Below, piece after piece: positions 37,501 to 46,592 of a stretch of DNA of 64,000 nt; within the stretch, counting starts at the first letter, position 1, and every line of letters begins with the position of its first letter. The DNA is taken from assembly GCF_034929435.1 (NCBI RefSeq), contig NZ_JAYFUM010000015.1, positions 96,278 through 160,277 on the forward strand, given 5' to 3'. The stretch is from Arcicella rigui. Lineage in GTDB: Bacteria; Bacteroidota; Bacteroidia; Cytophagales; Spirosomataceae. A model generated the notes under the pieces. That model was not told the DNA's origin and did no database searches. It saw nothing but the letters and a program-made list of their open reading frames with translations. A program made the translations under genes and the position numbers.

Positions 37501-38682
37501 TTAAACTGCCAATTCACTCACTGCTAACCAAGACATCAAACCTGCTCCGATTTCCAAAGCACTTTCGTCAATGTCAAAAGTAGGCGTGTGTACTCCTGAA
37601 ATAATACCTTTTTCTTCGTTACGAGTACCCAAACGATAGAAACATGAATCAACATGATGTGTATAGTAGGCAAAATCTTCGGCAGCCAACCAAATATCTA
37701 AATCAATTACGTTTTCTTCGCCCATATAATCTATCGCAGCACCTTTCATTCTACGAGTGAGTTCTGGTTCATTTTTCAAGAACGGATACCCTTTCTGAAT
37801 AAATACTTCACAAGTACCGCCCATTGATTCGGCAATGCCTTCCGCCATTTTCTTGATACGAGCCAAAGCATCTGCACGCCAAACTTCGTCCATCGCACGG
37901 AAAGTACCTTCTACATATACTTCGTTTGGAATCACGTTGGTAGCTCCATTGGCAATTACTTTCCCGAAAGTCAAAACAGACGGATAACGTGGATTTCTAT
38001 TTCGGCTAATGATTTGTTGCAAAGCCACAATGATATGCGAAGTAATCAACACAGGGTCGATACCCAATTCGGGCATAGCACCATGTCCGCCTTTGCCTTT
38101 TACGGTAAAGTACAATTCATCCGCACTTGCCATGTACATTCCTTCACGAAAACCAATTTTACCCACAGGAATATTCGGTGCAACGTGCTGACCAAGCATT
38201 TTACTGGGTGCAGGGTTTAATAAAGCTCCTTCGGCAATCATTACCGAAGCTCCACCCGGTGCTTTTTCTTCCGCAGGCTGAAAAACCAATTTCACCGTTC
38301 CGTCGAATTCATTACGGAGATTGTATAAAATTTTAGACACACCCAACAATGAAGCGGTATGCACATCATGTCCACAAGCGTGCATTACTCCTTGATTCAA
38401 TGATTTATAAGGTACGTCATTAGCTTCCACAATCGGCAAAGCATCCATATCAGCACGCAAAGCCACGATTTTTGAAGAAGGATTATTGCCTTCAATTGTT
38501 GCCACTAAACCCGTATTCGCAATTTCGGTTGGCGTAATACCAATTTCCTTTAAACGTGCGGCAACGTATTGCTGAGTTTTAAATTCTTCATAAGACAACT
38601 CAGGGTTTTGGTGCAAATGTCTGCGATTCGCAACGAATTCTCCAGCCAAATCATTGGCTAATTGTTTTATTTTATCTTTCAT
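37501..38682 (-). CDS. M20 family amidohydrolase (N-acyl-amino-acid / hippurate hydrolase type)
   Basis: Metal-dependent amidohydrolase, 393 residues from the ATG at 38682 (MKDKIKQLANDLAG); an upstream in-frame ATG at 38715 adds an unlikely N-terminus. Motifs: RRHLHQNPELSYEE, ALRADMDALPI, metal-binding MHACGHDVHTA, FQPAEEKAPGGASVMI with the catalytic Glu, and SGVHTPTFDIDE with the last metal ligand. No signal peptide, so cytosolic. Likely hydrolyses N-acylated amino acids or peptides; IAA-amino-acid hydrolase and aminobenzoyl-glutamate hydrolase are alternatives in the same family. Confidence 0.93.
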   Translation of the reverse strand: MKDKIKQLANDLAGEFVANRRHLHQNPELSYEEFKTQQYVAARLKEIGITPTEIANTGLVATIEGNNPSSKIVALRADMDALPIVEANDVPYKSLNQGVMHACGHDVHTASLLGVSKILYNLRNEFDGTVKLVFQPAEEKAPGGASVMIAEGALLNPAPSKMLGQHVAPNIPVGKIGFREGMYMASADELYFTVKGKGGHGAMPELGIDPVLITSHIIVALQQIISRNRNPRYPSVLTFGKVIANGATNVIPNEVYVEGTFRAMDEVWRADALARIKKMAEGIAESMGGTCEVFIQKGYPFLKNEPELTRRMKGAAIDYMGEENVIDLDIWLAAEDFAYYTHHVDSCFYRLGTRNEEKGIISGVHTPTFDIDESALEIGAGLMSWLAVSELAV

Positions 38683-38728
38683 TATTTTTCTAAATATCTC
38701 AATAATTAAGAGCAAACACTCATTTTAA

Positions 38729-38871
38729 AGTCCCGTTAGGGACAAAATATTGGTAGTAATTAAATTATAGTTTCCACAAGTTCCGTAGGAACGGCATATT
38801 TCGTTCCTACGGAACTTTCATAGAAGAAATACTTTTATGCTTTCTACCGATATTTTACTCCTAACGGAGTT
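38729..38871. repeat. nested palindromic intergenic element, diverged copy
   Basis: Left outer arm AAGTCCCGTTAGGGAC with TATTGGTAG, a central hairpin AGTTCCGTAGGAACG / CGTTCCTACGGAACT (38779-38793, 38802-38816), and right outer arm CTACCGATATTTTACTCCTA with ACGGAGT. Same nested design as 49171-49319, with a different central hairpin. Confidence 0.75.
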
Positions 38872-38932
38872 TTTTATTTAGCGTAAAAGTCCGATAATAT
38901 TTATCTTTTCGTCTGTTTAATTTCTGTTTCCC

Positions 38933-40378
38933 CTACAAATTTAACCACAACTTTAGGTTTTCATTCTCTGAATCTAATAATTCCAAATGTATTTTGCCAT
39001 TTTCGTTCCATTCTATACTGATGCCAAAAGCTTGTAGTAATTCATTTACTAAACTTTCTAAAGGCATATTGCCGTAAATGCAGTCTTTAAAATACACTTT
39101 TAATGAACCTGCATATACTTCTTCGCATATCTTTTGGTAATCTTCTATCGAATAGCCTTCGCCTGTTTTGCCAAAACGTTCCCACATCAACTGCATCACA
39201 TTGCCCAATGAACGACGATGACCGAATTTCAAGCGAATCATTAAATCTAAAATCAAAGCAACTACTGCTCCTTTTTGATAAATTGATACTCTGCGATGCG
39301 GAATGGGTTGACTGTAACCATCTAACCATAAATCAAAAGAGGATTCTACAAGCGATTGAAAGGCTTTTCCGTCTTGTTCAAAATGGCGTTTGATGACCGT
39401 TTCTAATTCTTTTAAATAGGCTTCTAAATTAAATACTCCTGATTGCACCAAAAATAAATCACCGAAATAAGTAGTTACACCTTCGGCTACAAAACCCGTT
39501 GGGAAGTAATTTTCTTTGGTAAAATCATAAGGTGACATTTCTATCGGACGAATTTTACAGATATTCCAAGCATGATATAATTCATGAGAACTGATGCCCA
39601 ATAAATCTGTATAAAGTCCGTCGCCCTCAGAAGCTGGCCCTAAAACTATCATGGTAGAATTGCGATGTTCTACGCCATGATAAAAAGAAGTTGGCAACAT
39701 CCAATTGATAAAGTGATAATCCTTTTCAGGAAAATCGCCCATCACTTCAAGCTGTTTTTCGGTGAATTGTTGAAAGTCAGCCAAAGTTTTTTCCCAGTTT
39801 GGAATATAATTTCCCAAAAACCAAATAAAAAAATCTGTGTCGGCAACACGATATGTTTTGTGTTGTAAGTACGGACTTGCCAACATCGGCGAGTCCACCA
39901 AATGATAATAGTCTGATGCTAACAAAGTATGCGACTCGTTGACTTTACTGGGCAGTCCACACACTATTTTGTAGTCGTCTGGCAACGTAATACTTACTTC
40001 ACAGGCTTCGTCCATTCTACCTTCAACATAAGGCAAACAGTTTACAAAATTAATGTACATTACTGTATCATCAACAAAGGAACTTCCTGCATTTTGTAGA
40101 TTTGCAAAATAAGTAAAAACTACTTTAATATACTGAATATCAGAAGTTTTCACTTGCCATCTATCTTTGGTAAGTTTACCAAATTCAAGTAAATTACCTG
40201 CTAAATCAAAAATTTCAAAGCTTTGAATATTTTTAGCAAAATGCTGTAATTCATAACGTCCCGGCCGCCAAGCGGGTAATTGTAACTCGATAGTTTCTGA
40301 GTTAATATTTTCAATGAGCATTTCAATATTCAAGAAATGACTCTGTGGATTTTCTGAATAAATTTTATATTTCATCAT
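38933..40378 (-). CDS. M61 family metallopeptidase (glycyl-aminopeptidase-like)
   Basis: Zinc peptidase of 481 residues. It has an N-terminal beta-rich M61 domain (LQLPAWRPGRYEL), the GVEHRNSTMIVLGP block that precedes the active site, and the zinc motif SHELYHAWNICKIRP, with VAEGVTTYFGDLFL supplying the third-ligand Glu region. Many M61 proteins have a C-terminal PDZ domain, but none is obvious here. No signal peptide is seen. Single gene, divergent from rpmH. Confidence 0.9.
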   Translation of the reverse strand: MMKYKIYSENPQSHFLNIEMLIENINSETIELQLPAWRPGRYELQHFAKNIQSFEIFDLAGNLLEFGKLTKDRWQVKTSDIQYIKVVFTYFANLQNAGSSFVDDTVMYINFVNCLPYVEGRMDEACEVSITLPDDYKIVCGLPSKVNESHTLLASDYYHLVDSPMLASPYLQHKTYRVADTDFFIWFLGNYIPNWEKTLADFQQFTEKQLEVMGDFPEKDYHFINWMLPTSFYHGVEHRNSTMIVLGPASEGDGLYTDLLGISSHELYHAWNICKIRPIEMSPYDFTKENYFPTGFVAEGVTTYFGDLFLVQSGVFNLEAYLKELETVIKRHFEQDGKAFQSLVESSFDLWLDGYSQPIPHRRVSIYQKGAVVALILDLMIRLKFGHRRSLGNVMQLMWERFGKTGEGYSIEDYQKICEEVYAGSLKVYFKDCIYGNMPLESLVNELLQAFGISIEWNENGKIHLELLDSENENLKLWLNL

Positions 40379-40454
40379 TCATTTTTAGATTTTCTTATGA
40401 ACATTTTTGGAGACAGAACAAGCTTTCGTCTATATAAAATCTGCTATTTTTTAC

Positions 40455-40462
40455 CAAAGATA
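40455..40462 (-). promoter_or_regulatory. -7 element of the M61 peptidase promoter
   Basis: The minus strand reads TATCTTTG, matching TAnnTTTG, about 80 bp upstream of the ATG at 40378. The -33 triplet at 19 nt is TTA. It lies back to back with the rpmH promoter. Confidence 0.4.
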
Positions 40463-40505
40463 CTCATTATCATTACCTTAGTAACAGAAAGTTTTTAGAA
40501 AGAAT

Positions 40506-40535
40506 TTGTAACTTCCAAAAAGTTCTGTACCTTTG
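40506..40535 (+). promoter_or_regulatory. Bacteroidota-type promoter of rpmH
   Basis: TTG (40506-40508), 19 nt, TACCTTTG (40528-40535): an exact consensus match with a ~35-nt leader to the rpmH ATG. Confidence 0.8.
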
Positions 40536-40578
40536 CAGTCCTGTTTTAGAAATATAAGAATTATAAAGATATAATGCC

Positions 40579-40734
40579 ATGAAAAGAACATTTCAGCCCT
40601 CGGTAAGAAAGAGAAAAAACAAGCACGGATTCCGTGAAAGAATGTCAACTCCAAACGGACGTCGTACTTTAGCTGCTCGTCGTGCAAGAGGAAGACATAA
40701 ATTGACAGTTTCTGACGAAAAAAGAGGTAAATAG
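40579..40734 (+). CDS. rpmH: 50S ribosomal protein L34
   Basis: A short gene encoding 51 residues: MKRTFQPSVRKRKNKHGF, then RMSTPNGRRTLAARRARGRH, the highly conserved L34 sequence, ending LTVSDEKRGK. L34 is a small basic protein of the large subunit near the tunnel. It has its own consensus promoter, and rnpA follows 109 bp later as in most bacteria. The gap between them is a run of AATTTGAAAATTTG-type words. Confidence 0.97.
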   Translation: MKRTFQPSVRKRKNKHGFRERMSTPNGRRTLAARRARGRHKLTVSDEKRGK

Positions 40735-40843
40735 TCTTAGAATGTGAATAATTTGAAAATTTGAAAATTAGTACAATTTGATATTTGTTTTTAGATTGAA
40801 AACATTCTCAAATGAACAAATTTTCAAATGACCGAATTAAAGC

Positions 40844-41281
40844 ATGAAATTTACTTTCAAAAAGTCCGAACGTCTCTGTTCTAAGAAAGTTATAGATAAG
40901 CTCTTTGATAGAAAGGGTAGTGAAAAAATCAACTCGGTTTTTCTCTACCCTTTTCGTGTTTCTTATATTTTCAATGAAAGTAATGTAGTGAATAATGAAG
41001 AGGCGGTTGATACTCCTTCGGAAGTTTTGACACAAAATATTGCTTCGCCCACACCTGCCATTTTAATTTCTGTTTCAAAACGTTATTTTAAACACGCTGT
41101 TGACAGAAATCTCATCAAACGTCGTACTCGTGAAGCCTACCGTTTGAATAAATCGCTTTTATTACAAAAACCTTCTCCGCAAATTCCAGCTTATATCGCT
41201 TTTGTGTATATTGCAAAGACGATAGAAGACTATGCCAAAATTGAAAAGTCGATGAAAGCGATTTTCAAAAAAATAGTGTGA
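40844..41281 (+). CDS. rnpA: ribonuclease P protein component
   Basis: Protein subunit of RNase P, which trims tRNA 5' ends. It has 145 residues with the family motif HAVDRNLIKRRTREAYRLNK (RNR signature) and the N-terminal FTFKKSERLCSKKVIDKLF. There is an insertion before the core compared with E. coli RnpA (EEAVDTPSEVLTQN), common in Bacteroidota. Downstream is a C-terminal processing protease, not the frequent yidD/yidC. Confidence 0.93.
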   Translation: MKFTFKKSERLCSKKVIDKLFDRKGSEKINSVFLYPFRVSYIFNESNVVNNEEAVDTPSEVLTQNIASPTPAILISVSKRYFKHAVDRNLIKRRTREAYRLNKSLLLQKPSPQIPAYIAFVYIAKTIEDYAKIEKSMKAIFKKIV

Positions 41282-41403
41282 GAAATCCCTATGCTTTTTT
41301 GGCAAAGTACATGGTGAAATACTTCCCCTAAATCTTCGTTATAAAAACCAATGCCTGCTATCAGGCAAATTTTTGACTATTTTTCTATCAAAATTTTCCA
41401 ACA

Positions 41404-43068
41404 ATGAACATAAAATTAACAGCCAAGTCGCTTATTGTCACAGGAGTTGCTGTCGTTGGACTTTCTTTGGCTTCGTTTACCGACCCCGGAGAGCGTTTTT
41501 TTGAAATTGCTAAAAACTTAGATATTTATGCGACACTCTTCAAAGAGTTGAATCGCTATTATGTCGATGAAATCAATCCGAATAGAACTATCAAAACTTC
41601 TATTGATGCCATGTTGAAATCATTCGACCCATATACCGTTTATTATGCCGAAGACGAAATCGAAGATTATATGACGATGACCACAGGCAAGTACAATGGC
41701 ATCGGGATTGTTACTTCAAACCGCAACGGCAAAGTACTCATCATGCTCATTGACGAAGGAACACCTGCCGAAAAATCAGGCTTACGCATTGGCGACGAAA
41801 TCGTGAAAGTAGATGGTATCGACTTGTTGGCTCGTAAAGTTGGCGATGTGGGCAAGCTCATCAAAGGACAAACGGGTACAGCCGTAAAAATTACGGTAAA
41901 ACGATATGGTTCAGATAAATTAGAAGAATATTCTGTTGTTCGTGACGTAGTAAAAATGAAAAATGTACCCTATTACGGCATGATTAACGACGAAGTAGGC
42001 TACATAGATTTAAAAGATTTTACAGGAACAGCCTCAAAAGAAGTACGCACGGCTTTCACAGAATTGAAAGCAAAAGGGATGAAAAAATTAGTACTTGATT
42101 TGCGTGAAAATCCGGGAGGCTTGTTAAATATGGCGGTAGATATTTGTAATATTTTTCTTCCGAAAGAATCAGAAATTGTTTCTACCAAAGGAAAAGTACA
42201 AGAATGGAACAAAACCTACGTAGGTTTGAATCCAGCCGTAGATACAGAAATGCCCATTACTGTTTTGACGAACTCACACAGTGCTTCGGCGGCTGAAATT
42301 GTAGCGGGCGTTATTCAAGATTATGACCGTGGCGTATTAATCGGACAACGTAGTTATGGCAAAGGTTTGGTACAAATTACTCGTGATTTAACTTATAATA
42401 CCAAACTAAAAGTAACCACCGCCAAGTATTATATTCCAAGCGGACGCTGTATTCAAGCCATTGATTATAGTCACCGTAATCCAGACGGAAGCGTTGGGAA
42501 ATTACCAGATTCTTTGCGTCGTGCTTTCAAAACTTTAAGAAGTGGGAGAGTAGTATATGATGGCGGAGGTATTTTGCCAGATATTGAAGTAGAAAAGCAG
42601 AACCCAGCGGCAATTACGATTGCCATGTCGAACAAATACATTTTGTACGATTATGCCATCAAGTACCATTTTGAACACCCAAGTATCAAGCCAGCCAAAG
42701 ACTTTGAACTCTCGAATGCAGAGTATCAAGATTTTATTAAATGGGCTTTAACACAGGATTTCGACTATACAACACAAGCCGAAAAAGACTTAAATATCTT
42801 AGAAGCTTCGGCAAAAAAAGAACGTTATTTCGAGAACGTTTCTGAACAACTCAAAGCACTTAGAAACAAGCTTTCGCACAACAAAGAAGCTGATTTAGTG
42901 AAGTTTAAGGATGAAATCAAAACAGCATTGGAGCAGGAAATTGTAGTGCATTATTATTTACAAAAAGGTACTCGTGAACAATCTTTTGCCAAAGACCCAG
43001 AGATACAATCTGCTTTGAAACTGTTTGCAGATATGCCTCGTTATCAAGCAATTTTAAAAGGAAAATAG
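41404..43068 (+). CDS. S41 carboxyl-terminal processing protease (CtpA/Prc type)
   Basis: Serine/lysine protease of 554 residues acting in the periplasm. Signal or anchor helix at 8-25, then S41 N-terminal region, a PDZ domain (about 90-175, GIGIVTSNRNGKVLI, LRIGDEIVKVDG) and the protease core with nucleophile Ser in NSHSASAAEIVAG (290-302) and Lys320 in GQRSYGKGLVQ. The C-terminal ~170 residues are helical. Family members trim exported proteins and regulate peptidoglycan hydrolases; the substrate here is unknown. It follows rnpA by 123 bp. Confidence 0.94.
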   Translation: MNIKLTAKSLIVTGVAVVGLSLASFTDPGERFFEIAKNLDIYATLFKELNRYYVDEINPNRTIKTSIDAMLKSFDPYTVYYAEDEIEDYMTMTTGKYNGIGIVTSNRNGKVLIMLIDEGTPAEKSGLRIGDEIVKVDGIDLLARKVGDVGKLIKGQTGTAVKITVKRYGSDKLEEYSVVRDVVKMKNVPYYGMINDEVGYIDLKDFTGTASKEVRTAFTELKAKGMKKLVLDLRENPGGLLNMAVDICNIFLPKESEIVSTKGKVQEWNKTYVGLNPAVDTEMPITVLTNSHSASAAEIVAGVIQDYDRGVLIGQRSYGKGLVQITRDLTYNTKLKVTTAKYYIPSGRCIQAIDYSHRNPDGSVGKLPDSLRRAFKTLRSGRVVYDGGGILPDIEVEKQNPAAITIAMSNKYILYDYAIKYHFEHPSIKPAKDFELSNAEYQDFIKWALTQDFDYTTQAEKDLNILEASAKKERYFENVSEQLKALRNKLSHNKEADLVKFKDEIKTALEQEIVVHYYLQKGTREQSFAKDPEIQSALKLFADMPRYQAILKGK

Positions 43069-43094
43069 CAAGCAAAATAAGCTTCAACACAAGG

Positions 43095-43123
43095 TGGCGT
43101 TAGAGAAATCTATCGCCATTTTT
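43095..43123 (+). terminator. probable terminator
   Basis: Stem TGGCGTTAG/CTATCGCCA (one mismatch; 43095-43103, 43110-43118) followed by TTTTTATTT, between the protease gene and tsaB. Confidence 0.55.
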
Positions 43124-43195
43124 ATTTGCCATCGCTTGGGTGTAATTTTGTAAAACATTTATTGCCAATCGGCAAAATTTAACATTGATTTTTTT

Positions 43196-43879
43196 ATGGC
43201 ATTAATTCTTAGTATTGATACTTCCACCAAAGTATGTTCGGTAGCACTTCACCAAGACGGACAGCTTTTGGCTTGTAGCGAACTTTTCGCAGAAAAATCA
43301 CATTCAGGCATGTTGACCAGTCTTTGCGAAAATGCGGTGAAGTACTCAGGTTTCAGTTTGAATCAGTTAGATGCCATTGCCGTAGCCAAAGGGCCAGGTT
43401 CATATACAGGTTTGCGGATTGGTGTTTCTACGGCAAAAGGCTTTTGTTTTGCTTTGGACAAACCCCTGATTTCGGTAAATACTTTAGAAGCAATGGCAAT
43501 GCAAATAAGTGATTTTTTCCCTGATAATTACTTGTTCTGCCCGATGATTGACGCCCGAAGAATGGAAGTATATTGTAGCGTTTTGGATAAAAAGCGTCAT
43601 AAAATTGTAGAAACAGAAGCTAAAATTATCGACGAATATTCTTTTCTTGATTTACTGAATACGCAGCCTGTGGTTTTCTTTGGCGACGGAGCAGAAAAAT
43701 GCCGTGAAGCCATTTCGCATAAAAATGCTATTTTCTTGCCTAATACTGTTCATCCTTCAGCCAAAACCATCGGTATTTTGGCAACTAAATCTTTTGAAGA
43801 ATCGTTATTTGAAAACGTAGTGAGCTTTGAACCTTTTTATTTAAAAGACTTCGTTGGAACACAACCTAAAAAAGTATAA
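43196..43879 (+). CDS. tsaB: tRNA t6A37 biosynthesis protein TsaB
   Basis: Partner of TsaD in making N6-threonylcarbamoyladenosine at tRNA position 37. It has 227 residues. ASKHA-fold motifs: LILSIDTSTKVCSVALHQDG and VAKGPGSYTGLRIGVSTAKG, both typical of TsaB. The next gene (DUF2480) starts 6 bp after its stop, so the two are co-transcribed. Confidence 0.94.
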   Translation: MALILSIDTSTKVCSVALHQDGQLLACSELFAEKSHSGMLTSLCENAVKYSGFSLNQLDAIAVAKGPGSYTGLRIGVSTAKGFCFALDKPLISVNTLEAMAMQISDFFPDNYLFCPMIDARRMEVYCSVLDKKRHKIVETEAKIIDEYSFLDLLNTQPVVFFGDGAEKCREAISHKNAIFLPNTVHPSAKTIGILATKSFEESLFENVVSFEPFYLKDFVGTQPKKV

Positions 43880-43885
43880 TCGAAT

Positions 43886-44401
43886 ATGGAAGATATAATT
43901 GTAAATAAAGTAGCCAATAGCGGATTGATTTCATTCGACCTCGAAGACCTTTATCATAAAGGCGAAAGAGTAGTTTATGATTTGAAAGATAACCTTTTTA
44001 TGGGAATGATTTTGAAGGAAAAAGACTTTAGAGAATTCCTAAAAACGCACGATTGGTCGCAATATGAAGGTAAAAATGTAGCGGTGATTTGTTCAGAAGA
44101 TGCCGTAATTCCTACTTGGGCATATATGTTATTGACTTTGAAATTACAGCCAGTAGCCAATTTGGTAGTCTTTGGCGACTTGAAAGCCTTAGAAGAAAAA
44201 CTCTTTTACGATGCCATTGCCAAAGTAAATCCAGAAGAGTACCGTGGGGCAAAAGTAGTAGTAAAAGGCTGCTCAAAAGTAGCCGTACCCACAGCCGCTT
44301 ATGTAGAAATCACAAGAATTTTACAGCCAGTGGTACAATCACTCATGTTCGGCGAGCCTTGTAGTACAGTTCCGCTTTATAAGAAGGGGATTTTGAGGTA
44401 A
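43886..44401 (+). CDS. DUF2480 family protein
   Basis: A 171-residue cytosolic protein of the Bacteroidota-restricted DUF2480 family. Typical blocks are NKVANSGLISFDLEDLY, WSQYEGKNVAVICSEDAVIP and VVKGCSKVAVPTAAYVEIT. Two internally similar halves are visible: VICSEDAVIPTWAYM with LQPVANLVVFG, and VVKGCSKVAVPTAAY with LQPVVQSLMFG, which suggests an ancestral duplication. Function is unknown. The 6-bp spacing to tsaB suggests co-expression. Confidence 0.88.
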   Translation: MEDIIVNKVANSGLISFDLEDLYHKGERVVYDLKDNLFMGMILKEKDFREFLKTHDWSQYEGKNVAVICSEDAVIPTWAYMLLTLKLQPVANLVVFGDLKALEEKLFYDAIAKVNPEEYRGAKVVVKGCSKVAVPTAAYVEITRILQPVVQSLMFGEPCSTVPLYKKGILR

Positions 44402-44428
44402 AAAGCGTGAATATGTTATTTGATATAC

Positions 44429-45619
44429 CTACATATCGAATAACATATTTACATCTGATTGTAAGAAATCTTGCCATCTAATACCACTATTTCCTATCAA
44501 AACTACTTTATTGTGCCGAACTTTTTTGGTAAATGCAATCATTCCTTTTGCACTTTGTGTACGACCGCTTTTTACCTCCACACCAATAACGTTATTTGAT
44601 TTTTTTAATACAAAATCTACTTCATCATTTCCTTCTCGCCAATAGAATACTTCTGTTTTCTGTAATCGTTGAGACCTAATTAAATGTACACCGACTGCGG
44701 TTTCAACACATCTGCCCCAAATGTCTGGATTTTTTAAAGAATCTTTAAAACTCATTGGACTATAAACCGATGAAAATGCAGTGTTCTGTACTTGCCATTT
44801 TGGAATTGACATTTTTTGTCTTGCTACATCAGGAGCATATTTTTCAAGACCTACTAACAAACCAGCAGAATCCAAAAGTTCGAGATAGTGTGACAAAGTT
44901 GTTGTATTTCCTGCATCTTGCAACTGTCCCAAAAGCTTAGTCATGGATAAAATCTGACCCGAATATCCACAGCCTAATTCAAACAAATGTCTTAGCAAAG
45001 CTGGTTTATCTACCCTTGTCATCATCAAAATATCTTTTGAAAGCGTAGTTTCAATTAAGCTTTGTAATACATATTCTCTCCACCTTTCTTCATCTTCAAT
45101 CAATGAAGCCGCACCGGGATAGCCCCCAAAATAAACAAACTGTTCTACAGATATATCAAAAGCTTCACGCATTTCTGAAAAAGACCAATGAGTCATTTGT
45201 ATTATCTCAAAGCGACCTGCCAAAGATTCACTTAATCCTCTTTGCAAAAGTAGGCGTGCAGAACCCAAAAGTATCAATTTGATATTTCTATTATCAAAGC
45301 TATCCTTATCCCATTCTGTTTTGATAATTTCCGCCCAGTTATCAATTTTCTGTATTTCATCAATAATAAGAATACATTCTTTAGCACCAGTGTTTAGCAA
45401 CTGAAAACGAGCTGTCTGCCATTGTTGACTAATCCAAGAGGCATTTGCCGATGGCACTCCATCAGCAGCAACAAACACGACTGGCACATTAAGCTGACTT
45501 ATGAATTGCCTAATTAAAGTAGTCTTACCTACCTGACGAGGGCCCATAATTACTTGAATAAATTTGCGTTGCTCTTCTATTCTTTTTTTAAGAATTGATA
45601 TTTCTGATTTTACAAACAT
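44429..45619 (-). CDS. AAA (AAA_14) ATPase with DUF4143 domain
   Basis: A 396-residue P-loop ATPase: Walker A GPRQVGKTTL near residue 26 and Walker B CILIIDEIQK near 90, then a winged-helix-like middle region, and the C-terminal DUF4143 domain with a PD-(D/E)xK-like VDFVLKKSNNVIGVEVKSGR. The family is widespread and patchily distributed, and its cellular role is not established. The upstream region holds three copies of a 12-bp element starting 4 bp before the ATG, which suggests autoregulation. Single gene; orientation is opposite to the tsaB unit. Confidence 0.9.
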   Translation of the reverse strand: MFVKSEISILKKRIEEQRKFIQVIMGPRQVGKTTLIRQFISQLNVPVVFVAADGVPSANASWISQQWQTARFQLLNTGAKECILIIDEIQKIDNWAEIIKTEWDKDSFDNRNIKLILLGSARLLLQRGLSESLAGRFEIIQMTHWSFSEMREAFDISVEQFVYFGGYPGAASLIEDEERWREYVLQSLIETTLSKDILMMTRVDKPALLRHLFELGCGYSGQILSMTKLLGQLQDAGNTTTLSHYLELLDSAGLLVGLEKYAPDVARQKMSIPKWQVQNTAFSSVYSPMSFKDSLKNPDIWGRCVETAVGVHLIRSQRLQKTEVFYWREGNDEVDFVLKKSNNVIGVEVKSGRTQSAKGMIAFTKKVRHNKVVLIGNSGIRWQDFLQSDVNMLFDM

Positions 45620-45622
45620 AAT

Positions 45623-45670
45623 ATTTTACTCAATGTATTGAGTAAAATTACTAAATATATTGAGTAAAAT
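45623..45670 (-). promoter_or_regulatory. operator-like triple 12-bp repeat
   Basis: ATTTTACTCAAT (45623-45634), its exact inverted copy ATTGAGTAAAAT (45637-45648), and a further direct copy (45659-45670). The second and third copies are 22 bp apart, two helical turns. The palindrome ends 4 bp from the ATPase start codon, so binding, or the RNA hairpin, would block expression. Confidence 0.65.
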
Positions 45671-45743
45671 ATAAATGCAGGCAAGATTAATTTATAATAA
45701 AGAGTTTTTTGAAAGATAAAGCCATACTGGGAGAATATAAATA

Positions 45744-45774
45744 TAAGAGGTCGCCCAAATTGAGCGACCTCTTA
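45744..45774. terminator. terminator of the HNH gene
   Basis: An 11-bp stem TAAGAGGTCGC/GCGACCTCTTA (45744-45754, 45764-45774) just after the HNH gene's 3' end. On the minus strand it is followed by TTTATATTTATATT. Confidence 0.75.
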
Positions 45775-45778
45775 TACT

Positions 45779-46300
45779 TTATTGAATCATCACTTTCTCT
45801 TTTTTCTTCCCTAAGAAAGGCAACCAACTCTCTTCTATACTTCCCCCGAAATCTCTTAAAAACATCACAAATGATGGTTTATAAGGTTTGGTTTTTAAAG
45901 GCATTCTTGCTTCTTCTGGCGTAAGGTCTCCTTTTCTGGAATTACACCTTTTACAAGCCGTTGTAAGATTATCCCACGAAGTTCTTCCTCCTCTCGACTT
46001 TGGCAATACGTGGTCTAAAGTCAAATCTTCTGGTGTTCCGCAGTACTGGCATTGTCCGCCGTCACGTCTAAAAATATTTTGTCTCGACAACATTACTCCT
46101 TTGTAAGGCAAATAAACGTAGCGATGCAAACGAATAACCGAAGGCATTGGAAAAGACTGCGAGACACTTCTTAGTTGCTCGGTGGCAGATTCAGAAATTA
46201 AATCAGCTTTTTTTAAGAAAACCAGCAAAAAAGCTTTAGGAATCGAACAAACGGTTAAGGCACTGTAATCTTGATTTAAAACTAAAACTTTCCGACCCAT
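45779..46300 (-). CDS. HNH endonuclease family protein
   Basis: A 173-residue protein with a C-terminal HNH nuclease domain: CQYCG, LTLDHVLPKSRGG, and ACKRCNSRKG give the zinc-binding cysteine pairs and the catalytic His-Asn-(His) pattern. The N-terminus VLVLNQDYSALTVCSIPKAF is typical of the stand-alone HNH family common in Bacteroidota and cyanobacteria. Biological role is uncertain; no methylase or restriction partner is adjacent, so a restriction system is not supported. Single-gene unit. Confidence 0.9.
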   Translation of the reverse strand: MGRKVLVLNQDYSALTVCSIPKAFLLVFLKKADLISESATEQLRSVSQSFPMPSVIRLHRYVYLPYKGVMLSRQNIFRRDGGQCQYCGTPEDLTLDHVLPKSRGGRTSWDNLTTACKRCNSRKGDLTPEEARMPLKTKPYKPSFVMFLRDFGGSIEESWLPFLGKKKEKVMIQ

Positions 46301-46584
46301 AATCCTTAAATTTTAATGTTGAAAGAATATACTTGAACTCGTAATTGCTTTATCAAAACTTCTTCAAAAGATGAAGGAAACAATGATTGAGTAAATTACT
46401 GATAAATCTTGAAAAAATAACTACTTATCATACTTTTTTAGTTTTCTTAATCTTTTGTTAATCAGAAGTTTATTGAAACACTTACAGAAACGTTTATTGC
46501 TAATAAAGTATATCGTTTTAGAATTATTTTTTGGCTCTTTTGCTTTAGTACCAATCTGAATGAAGTTTTTTGTTGAGATAAGCG
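46301..46584. other. AT-rich intergenic region upstream of purM
   Basis: About 280 bp with no coding signal; a 64-codon minus-strand ORF at 46421-46615 is Lys/Asn-rich and overlaps the purM promoter, so it is not called. Confidence 0.4.
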
Positions 46585-46592
46585 TAACTTTG
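46585..46592 (+). promoter_or_regulatory. -7 promoter element of purM
   Basis: TAACTTTG matches TAnnTTTG, followed by GCAC, 41 bp upstream of the ATG. The -33 triplet is not a clear TTG. Confidence 0.45.

Noticed and set aside
41352..41373. Terminator after rnpA
   Set aside because: Only a 6-bp stem (TGCCTG/CAGGCA) with a weak T-run close to the next gene's start; not convincing.
45779..46300. Restriction system based on the HNH protein
   Set aside because: No methyltransferase or specificity gene adjacent; this stand-alone HNH family is common in the phylum.
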